A DNA stretch of 64,000 nt. Origin: Flammula alnicola. Taxonomy: Eukaryota > Basidiomycota > Agaricomycetes > Agaricales > Strophariaceae. The DNA is taken from positions 1-64,000 of the forward strand of contig JADNRV010000065.1 of assembly GCA_015499995.1 (NCBI GenBank), read 5' to 3'. Below are positions 56,772 to 64,000 of this stretch, in pieces (position 1 is the first letter of the stretch; each line of letters starts with the position of its first letter). The position numbers and the translations under genes were made by a program. The notes under the pieces were generated by a model. That model made no database searches and was not told the DNA's origin. It saw nothing but the letters and a program-made list of their open reading frames with translations.

Positions 56772-57361
56772 TTAGGCACCCGTAATCGTAAACTCGGGAG
56801 AGAAGTTTCCAGAATCGCCGAACACTGGGAAAGAAGGGTAAGTATGTAAATAAAACACAGCCTCATGACCTCGAATGCAAGACGTGCACTCACAGACAAC
56901 CTGGTAATCATTGCCGTCCAGCACCCAGGGCACTGTGACTGTAGTCCTGCCCAACAGAATGTCGAAATTCGCAGCGAGGATCACTATCCGTTAAAAATGA
57001 GATGAATTTAGAGATCGAATACAAGAGAACGAGGGGAGACTAACGTGGAGTGGTGAGGTCGCCTTTGCGCAACATAATTTGGCCAATTTTGTTTGTGATA
57101 TTTACGGGAGCGCCGGATGTATCCCTGATGATGCGAGCAACGTGTCTTAGCATGAAAAGCGGTAATATAACTTATAGACGAGACATACCAAGTGACATTA
57201 TGATGTTGACCGACTGTCCAGACCGTACCGGCATGAGGATACGTTACTGGAGGCACAAAAACATCCCGAGACTCGAGAGTCGTGATTGGAGAAGCGCCGA
57301 CGGACGAGAGTGCAGAGACGAGGAGAAGGGAGGCAAATGTCGTGATGCTCGTGAACTTCAT
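56772..57361 (-). CDS. Small secreted KRE9/KNH1-like domain protein
   Basis: Four exons on the minus strand, the first 57189-57361. An N-terminal signal peptide (MKFTSITTFASLLLVSALSS, cut after about residue 23 at SVGA-SP) precedes a single Ig-like domain: YPHAGTVWTVGQHHNVTW, GAPVNITNKIGQIMLRKG, VPWVLDGNDYQV, ending FGDSGNFSPEFTITGA. This is the N-terminal domain of the KRE9/KNH1 family, present in many mushroom extracellular or GPI-anchored proteins linked to cell-wall beta-glucan. Here no GPI signal or Ser/Thr-rich tail follows, so the protein is probably freely secreted. Mature length is about 105-110 residues. Confidence 0.82.
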
Positions 57362-59279
57362 TGGTAGAACGTAGAGGGCGTATCACAGAATGTTATCGTC
57401 AAAGAGGTTTTGAAAGGTTGAATGGCAAGCTGTGGATGGGCCGTTCGTCGAGTATAAATACGATGGAGGATGTACGTCACTTGCCGGGCAGTGTCATCCG
57501 AACAAGGCGCAGGTCTCGGGACTGGAAGTGGGCCTGGACCAATCGGCCGGCTTTCGAGATGCATGCGTGCGCAGTGCCTCACGGTAGATTGGCCAGGGTG
57601 GCCAGGTATTCGGGTGACGATATTCAAACGACGTCAGCAGCTGAACCTGGAGAGGATTCGCGTTTCGGAATCCTCTTAGACTTGTCCTGCTATGGGTCAG
57701 AAGGTCTGCGGTATTTACAGAAGATCTAGCAATACATCGCGAGTGCAGTGACTATCTGCAACTTCGAATCGAGTCTGACGTGGTAGACCGTCCACAAATC
57801 ATCAGTATGGAGCGGGATCCGCGTGGAAGGAGAGATTTCGGTCTATTGGATAGATGTTAGCTGCAGCTTGGAAGATCAATCTCGAGAAGCCCGTACTTGC
57901 AATGGCGAATCGTTTGATACCGACGATAACGGCCAACTTGCACCTCTAGACGACCATTGCTTTTCTGAATGTGCTTAATGACGACCTTCTCGGGAGTTTC
58001 TACGGGCTGTGCATGAGGCCCGAATATTGATATAGGCCGATTCAGAGAAGCTTGAAGAACTTCTGAGTCATGGACGCGGCAAGAACTCGGAGGAACAATT
58101 GTCGTACCGGCAAGAATGGCAATGCAGTCATTGCAATGAGTATCACAAAAACGAGCCTCTGATGGAGTAAAACTCTAGACGGTCATTAAGCGTAAGAGAA
58201 AACCTTAAGGAATCAAGCAAGTTGGAACTTGGGAGTTACTGAGGACAAGCAGTGCCAATTGCCAGCAGTTTTCGGCGTGATTGTTTGTAAAGATTTGGAA
58301 CTAGGAGCTCGGCGCCGTTCGGCTCGCTGACCATGTTGCCGACCGCTGCCGACACAACGCGACTTTCTAAGCTTACGTAGCGCGCATCATGCATGTCTTC
58401 TCTTGGCACTCCCGGAGATGCACGACGATCGGTCGATGTCGAATAGAGAGACTAAGTTAAACCTTGCCCAAACGAATTCTCCAGGCATTATTATTTAATC
58501 GTTGATCTTGCGTTGATCCAGAAAAGGCCCACTGGTTGTGGAAGTTCAGGCAGTCCCGACTCCCCTCTCGAACGGACGAGATCCTTGGAAAAAATTGGCT
58601 CTCTTAGAAACGGAAAGGGGCGAATGAAATGCACTGAAGGATTAAATTCACAACTTACTAATTGTCGTGAGTGTGGTCGTGCCCGTTCAATACTCTCTTA
58701 TTCACTTCTTTGTAAACGGGCCCTGATGGTTGGCTATGCTGTCATGACGCAAAAGGACCCAAGCGACGCAGCAGTTTTCGCCCTCTCCTATCGCTGCTCG
58801 CCTGGGCACGGCTGAAAGTGACTCCTTCACTGCGTTTCTCGCAGCCTCATATTTAGCCACGAACAGGAGCATAGACATGGTTTGTTGTTTATGCACTGCC
58901 TCGTTGACACTGTGAGATTTTCCTCCTTTATAGGTACATACTTAGTCAGATGCACTCGGTTTGTCGCCAATGTCATTGTTAAGACTGGCTCAGAACTGAT
59001 GAACAGGGATGGCCACAGCGTATAAGTATACAAGCAGCTCCTCGGCGTCAACAGAGTCGTTTTCCACCTAGCGATGGACATAAAATGAAAGAAAGTCACA
59101 ATCACCTGAACGCGGGGGAGCAGGCTCACTAAAGATTCCGGACAGACTCAGGTTATAATCCATCTTTTCTGTCCGGAATTGTAGAGTTTCTGATCATCTT
59201 TCCATTATACAGAAACCCTTTCGTGGCCAAGAAGGTAGTACAGCTAGTCCTAGTATTCCAATTTTACGACGAGATATTC
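57362..59279. other. Intergenic region
   Basis: About 1.9 kb without a supported gene; short frames at 57361-57729 and 58513-58815 have no recognisable motif. It includes the promoter of the secreted-protein gene at its left end. Confidence 0.45.
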
Positions 59280-60170
59280 AAGATGCCGCAGGAGAATGAC
59301 AAGCAGATGTTTCAACAGCCAGCTCCGAATCGATTATATCAGGTCATGGAAAGTGCATTCAAAATCTTTCGAAGGGCGAGGTAATTGCAAGGACCGTCGA
59401 AATTGGAGCCCATGACAACTTGTCTCACTTCCACTATTCCAGCTCTTTCAACGACGCTGTAGAGGAGACGCACATTTAAAGCTTGAAGGGTCTGCGAATT
59501 TCACAAAATTTGACCCCCAACTCTCACCAGATCTAACAAGAGGACGTCGTCCTGATTGACACCCGTGTCCCTTTCACCAACAGCGTCGCCCCACAGCTCA
59601 AAAACCTGGGGCTTGAATTAAAGGGCTTCTCTGATTTTTTTAACTTCTTCGAACAGTTATTTGGGTGTCCGGCTCTTAAATGCCTGGACATCCATGTGCA
59701 TGTGCTCACTGGAATGCTTCGGGATCCGTCTGGGACTCAGAAACTTCCTTGTCCAGGCCTCTCATCTCCTCCACAAACTCAAACTCAATGTCGACTATAT
59801 TCAGGACGTTAGCGTTGAGAATGAGTTCCACCAGCCTCGCCGGAACGTGAGCGAACTACTCCTCGGATGTCCCGCGGAAAGTGCGTGCTTTTCACACCTA
59901 CAAAGACTTAACATTTACACTTAGTGGCATCTATTAAACAGACTTCAAGGACTCTCGGGGAATTTTACAATTTCCGACTATCTCTGCTCTGAGGACGAAG
60001 CCAAGATTGTCATAGATGCTTTATCTGAATGCCCCAACTTCTCATTTCTGTCGCTCGACATGAAGATGTCGAACATTTCTCTGCTGGATTACCTGGCAAT
60101 GAAAATCCCCTGGTCTCTGGCGACTTGGCAATGTTTTGTGGCAATAGATAGCTAGGTGGTTAGAACATCA
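59280..60170 (+). pseudogene. Decayed F-box/LRR-like gene
   Basis: Broken pieces of leucine-rich protein in changing frames: LRNFLVQASHLLHKLKLNVD and RNVSELLLGCPAE near 59726-59880, then LSECPNFSFLSLDMKMSN near 60022-60080. A possible start MPQENDKQMFQQPAPN lies at 59283. Stops and frame changes separate the pieces. The style matches mushroom F-box/LRR proteins, but no F-box itself is seen. Confidence 0.45.
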
Positions 60171-60717
60171 AATGTAAGCGTATCTTATGCTAGCATTGAT
60201 ACTTGCGCATCCACGTATCACGTATTGATGTACAATTTTCTCTCTACAGGTTAAACTGCTCGAGGGTTTTCAGAAACGCTCTTATCCCGAGTGGAATTTA
60301 AACGACATCATACCGCATACATTGACGAAGAATCGCTGTTGAATTGATGCTCACTTTAGCTAAAAGCACTCCATCTATCAAGAGCCTTTTCGGAGAGTGT
60401 CATATGAAGCAGGTTCGTGAATAGTATTTTGGCCACGAGCATATGCAATAACCTCACCACATTCGCCATACCCACAGTTGATCACTGGGATTACGGCGTA
60501 GTCTAACATCCTTATTTGAGCGCTACATTCATGAGCAAGGTGGATGGATGTACAGTAAATCGAGGATATATCACTTTCACTTTGAGGACGCACCTTCATT
60601 CGACCATAAAAGCTGACAAGTAAAGAGAGACATAGCAATTGCGAGCCGACAGTCGAACCAGCTGGCACGATACATACTTCGACCAAGACGATAGATAAAG
60701 TCAAGCTCAACGAAGTC
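60171..60717. other. Spacer 3' of TGS1
   Basis: About 550 bases with no supported gene between the F-box/LRR-like relic and the TGS1 stop codon. Confidence 0.4.
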
Positions 60718-61928
60718 TCAAAACATACCTTCTTGTCCAGCCGTCAAACCGCCAAAGTAACACGTCAATGCTTTCAGCTTGTTACCCATCCACTCTTCTT
60801 CGACTTCTATTTTTTCCTCTAGCTCCAGGTTTGGTTCGTCAGAAGATCCGATATTTCCTGACGAATTCTTCGACCTTGCTTTTTCTTCGGAAAGAAGGGC
60901 ACTAATTTCCTCGAGTCGCGTGTTTCGCGGAAGGTAGTACGCGACATTTTTTGTGATTTTACGGGTGAGATCAAAGAGCTGAGCGCCATGGACGGGTTGA
61001 ATTGAGGATAAGGAGTACGAGGGGTGTGCAGACGTCGAGTTAGGTGGTGCGAGTGCTTTTCCTCCTTGCGCCACGACATCATCCGTCGATCCTGAGAGGT
61101 AAGAAGGGCCACCCCAAGGAGGGCTGAGGAAGACAACATCAATTTTGCGTTTCTCGTGTGGTGTTTCTAGTCTTGGTCCAGAGGAAGATGAGATGGATAG
61201 ATAGGATTTGACGAAAGAAATATAGTCCGTCAGGATGAACTCGATACGATCTGCCACACCATATATTTGAGCATTGTGCCTCGCGAGCGCTAGGCGCGTC
61301 GGCGACGTGTCCAGAGCTATCACTAAACAAAGGCGTTAGTGGTAATTGACGTCTGTATTCTTACGACTCACCTCGTTGGCACGTTTTTGCAAACGCAATC
61401 GCGTTTCCACCGACACCGCAAAAGGAATCCAAAATCGTGTCGCAGCGACATCTCTCCGCAATTTGGTCTGCAAGCAGCTCTGGCGTAACGCTGTACCACC
61501 CCTCTTCATCCAGAAGACATCCAGGAGATGTTGAATATAACGAAAAGAACCGTCGACGCTGTGAGAAGTCTAATGGCATAAATCAATACAGCAAAAAGTA
61601 GAGGCGACATCAGAAACGCACATTTTTGCAGGTGGTCTGGGACCTGCGAGGCATGGCTGTAGTGTGGTACGAGCCCAGTTGCGTCGTATTTCTCGACCCA
61701 CTTGATTTCTGAGTGCACGGTCTCTTCTACAACTGCGGTACCATCATTCCTCTTCCGTCGCTTCGCGGGTGGATTTCCTTCATCCGTATCGAAATGCTTC
61801 TTCTCCGGAGTCAAGCTTGTCTTTGGCGAAGTGTTGGCTGCATCGGAATTGGCGAAATTCGATTTCATCGACTCGAACACAAACCTTGATACACCTGACA
61901 GTCCACCCCTCCGTTTCGTTTTGCCCAT
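60718..61928 (-). CDS. TGS1: Trimethylguanosine synthase (snRNA cap methyltransferase)
   Basis: Three exons on the minus strand (61622-61928, 61372-61569, 60718-61322) encode 369 residues, all in phase. A basic N-terminus (MGKTKRRGGLSG, PPAKRRKRN) leads into the methyltransferase: RRRFFSLYS, DEEGWYSVTPELLADQIAER, then DSFCGVGGNAIAFAK, the SAM-binding loop, VIALDTSPTRLALARHNA, and VVFLSPPWGGPSYL, the SPPWGG motif of TGS1 enzymes where the Trp stacks on m7G. The enzyme adds two methyl groups to the m7G cap of snRNAs and snoRNAs, making the trimethylguanosine cap, in nucleus or nucleolus. The C-terminus has an acidic insertion (ELEEKIEVEEEWMG) before LKALTCYFGGL. No defects seen. Confidence 0.92.
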
Positions 61929-62951
61929 TATCGACAGATTTCAAATAGATCCTGATCTTCGATCCTGGAGACGGCAAACCTAGCTTCTCTGTGAGTTGTA
62001 GGATTCTAGTCCGAGTCTGAGTAGCAATTTGGAGGTGGTGAGGACGTGAGTTCTGTTCAATGCCAGGACAGCCAATAGAAAACAAGGCACGTGAAAGCAC
62101 GTGTGTCCGGGAGATAAGATAACTAACCTCGCCGATCATTCGGCGCCAAATCGTCGTTATCAATTTAGATTATGGCATTCTTGAACCTTGCGGGATATCT
62201 GAGCAAAATGTAATTGTGTTTTACATATGAAATCATAGCGTTCGATGAATTTTTCTTTAAAGCTCCTTCTAAAACCCCCAGCCGCCCAACAACCACCCAA
62301 TCGAATACAGGCGGAATACTTAGCTTATACTGAATACGCGCATCCTGTTTCAAGGTCTTTTGTGCCTTATTATACTAGCACAGGAAAATCGGAACTCTAA
62401 TCAGATACTATTTAGAAAGCTCTTCTCTAAGTACCCGCCGCTGTCTAATGGAGTACGGTTGCGATATTATGTTAATGCGCCACATAAACTTAGTCCATAG
62501 ATAGTGCTGTTCATCTTGGTTCACGATTGCGACGGCAACCTTATCTTTGAGCCAAAGTAAAGACCGGGACAATCGCCACATTTTTAATCACATAGGATGG
62601 TATCAGCGACGCATATTAAATGCAGGAGTACGTATACAGGGAAGTATAGAATTTCACCGACTCAAACCCACCAACATTTCCCACTGTCTTAAAAGTAATA
62701 CACTACATATAGTTATGTGGGGATACTGATGGTTAGGATACAGAAATAGATTGGTAGTCGATTCCGAATGAAGTATAGTGCGTATTCCATAAATGTTATC
62801 ATGGCAGAGAGGAGTCTGAGTGACCACATATGTAAATCTTCTTCCTGAACTGTGTAGGTACCGTGTTTATAATAAGCCATTTTTATAAATAATTCATTGC
62901 AAGTCATGAGCAAATAGTTGGGTATCTTTAGAAAGAGGATTTATATGCAGG
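61929..62951. other. Intergenic region
   Basis: About 1 kb without a supported gene. A minus-strand frame at 61780-62163 overlaps the TGS1 start and is most likely leader sequence. AT-rich from 62300 to 62950. Confidence 0.45.
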
Positions 62952-64000
62952 TTACCCGGAAGATTCCAATAGCCGTAACGCCTCTTGGACCGAGCCCCCG
63001 AGCGACGACATCCAAGCCCATTCCCAGTTCTTGGTGAACACCTTACCGAGGATCTTAAGCTTGGACAACATCTCGTGATCGGGAACTGTGTCGAAGTCGA
63101 CCTCCTGGCAATTGAGCGTGAAGTATCGCCCATTGAGTCGCGAGCGCTCTTGAGTTTGCAGAGCGAAAGGTCTTCGTATATGATCATATATACTCAGCGC
63201 CCGCCCTATTGTGGCTTTTGTGGTGAGCGCGTGGCCTAATAGAGTAGAAAGAATGTAGGCGTCCTAGTCAACGGTGAGTGACTGTCAGTTAAGACTTCAT
63301 TAGATTTTATATCACACCTCGATGGCTTGCCCGGCCCCCGAACCTTGATGAGGAGTCATGGCATGGGCCTAGATTTGTCAATGAAGGACTCAGTCGCAGT
63401 TCAGGAAAAGAAGATAAAATCTTACGGCATCGCCTAACAAGGCAACATTCCCAGAAACAAATGATTCAAGAGGCTTCACGGTGTGAATGGCCCAACGTAG
63501 TGGCTTGTCGACACACTATAAATGAGTGGGAAGTTAGTCGCTATGTATTGACATCGCAACAGTCGTGAGACTGACATCTAACAGCGCTTGGACTTCTGGC
63601 TCCCAGTTTCTGAACAACGAGATGAATTCGTTTTTATCGGTGGGGCAGACCCAAGATCCGTTAAATTTTGTATTCTCCAAGTCGTGCTGTGATTTGAAAG
63701 CGACAAAGTTAATCATTTTTCCATGAGATATGGGGTATGCAATTATGTACTAAAGAGGACTTCAGTGACGGTAGATCGTAGGGAAAAATCAGGCTTACAC
63801 CATTTCGACCCAGATACTAAAATTACATCGTCTACTCGTCAGCGAATAATAATATATAGGAGACATCGAATGAGGTGCACCTGAGTGGGCTGTGTAAAGA
63901 CTCGATGATTAGGATCCCGGATCCTTAATCTATCGGCAGTAATCAATGCACGATACGCATTCGTGCCGCTCCAGGTGGGTTCAATCAAAGCCGTGATATC
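62952..64000 (-). CDS. FAD-dependent monooxygenase (salicylate hydroxylase-like), 3' part
   Basis: Several short exons on the minus strand run off the window edge. From the right: SGTNAYRALI and DPNHRVFTQPTQ; then INFVAFKSQHDLENTKFNGS and WEPEVQALLD; then RWAIHTVKPLESFVSGNVALLGDA, the GD motif that contacts FAD; then HQGSGAGQAIE; and the last exon AYILSTLLGHALTTK to the stop. This order is that of class A flavin monooxygenases of the salicylate hydroxylase / FAD-binding-3 family, which hydroxylate aromatic compounds using NAD(P)H. The N-terminal GxGxxG exon lies outside the window. Substrate unknown; no neighbouring catabolic gene is visible. Confidence 0.85.

Noticed and set aside
1..64000. 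tRNA genes and CRISPR arrays
   Set aside because: No cloverleaf with a GTTCGAATC-type T-arm was seen, and no spaced identical repeats of CRISPR type; the organism is a eukaryote.

Overview
The window is nuclear DNA of a filamentous fungus, almost certainly an agaricomycete basidiomycete. The genes are split by many introns of about 50-65 bases with GT..AG ends. The families present are typical of mushroom genomes: F-box proteins, an adaptin-binding p34 homologue, a dimeric alpha-beta-barrel pair, a 7-TM membrane family, KRE9/KNH-like secreted proteins, a KDZ DNA transposon and a chromodomain Ty3/Gypsy element. I saw no tRNA or rRNA gene and no CRISPR array. Exon borders were inferred by eye from reading frame, splice signals and family similarity recalled from memory.

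Layout. 0-12.4 kb is a host gene block: two tandem alpha-beta-barrel genes (the first cut by the window edge and frameshifted), an F-box gene, the p34 homologue, an NmrA-like NAD(P)-binding gene, a relic alpha-beta-barrel exon and a short-chain dehydrogenase. 12.8-19.9 kb is a nest of two retroelements: a ~1.05 kb TRIM-like element (145-bp LTRs, target duplication AAAGT) holding a 6,044-bp Ty3/Gypsy chromovirus (296-bp LTRs, target duplication CGGGT). The chromovirus has the layout of a self-priming Tf1/sushi element. The TRIM carries a ~20-bp minisatellite whose units form small hairpins with compensating base changes. 20.3-23.5 kb holds a MITE-like element and gene-free relic DNA.

23.5-33.2 kb is a complete-looking KDZ (Kyakuja-Dileera-Zisupton) DNA transposon of 9.7 kb. 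It has 534-bp terminal inverted repeats in which I see no difference, a nine-exon transposase and two cargo genes without a named function. This is the best candidate for an under-described system in the window: a multi-gene eukaryotic transposon with conserved passengers.

33.4-42.1 kb is a segmentally duplicated region: a single-pass membrane protein gene with a decayed second copy, and two near-identical five-exon 7-TM genes. 44.4-46.1 kb is a decaying coiled-coil gene whose exon is split by a 685-bp hAT-type element with a perfect 8-bp target duplication. 46.5-64 kb is again dense host sequence: an F-box/LRR-like gene, a 15-exon NodB-type polysaccharide deacetylase without a secretion signal, a possible chromatin-complex subunit divergent from an unrecognised gene, a class V PLP enzyme with two one-base frameshifts, a KRE9/KNH-like secreted protein, a decayed F-box/LRR-like relic, the snRNA cap trimethyltransferase TGS1 and the 3' part of an FAD-dependent monooxygenase.

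Several coding regions differ from an intact frame by one base next to short homopolymers. Some of these breaks may be assembly errors rather than mutations.
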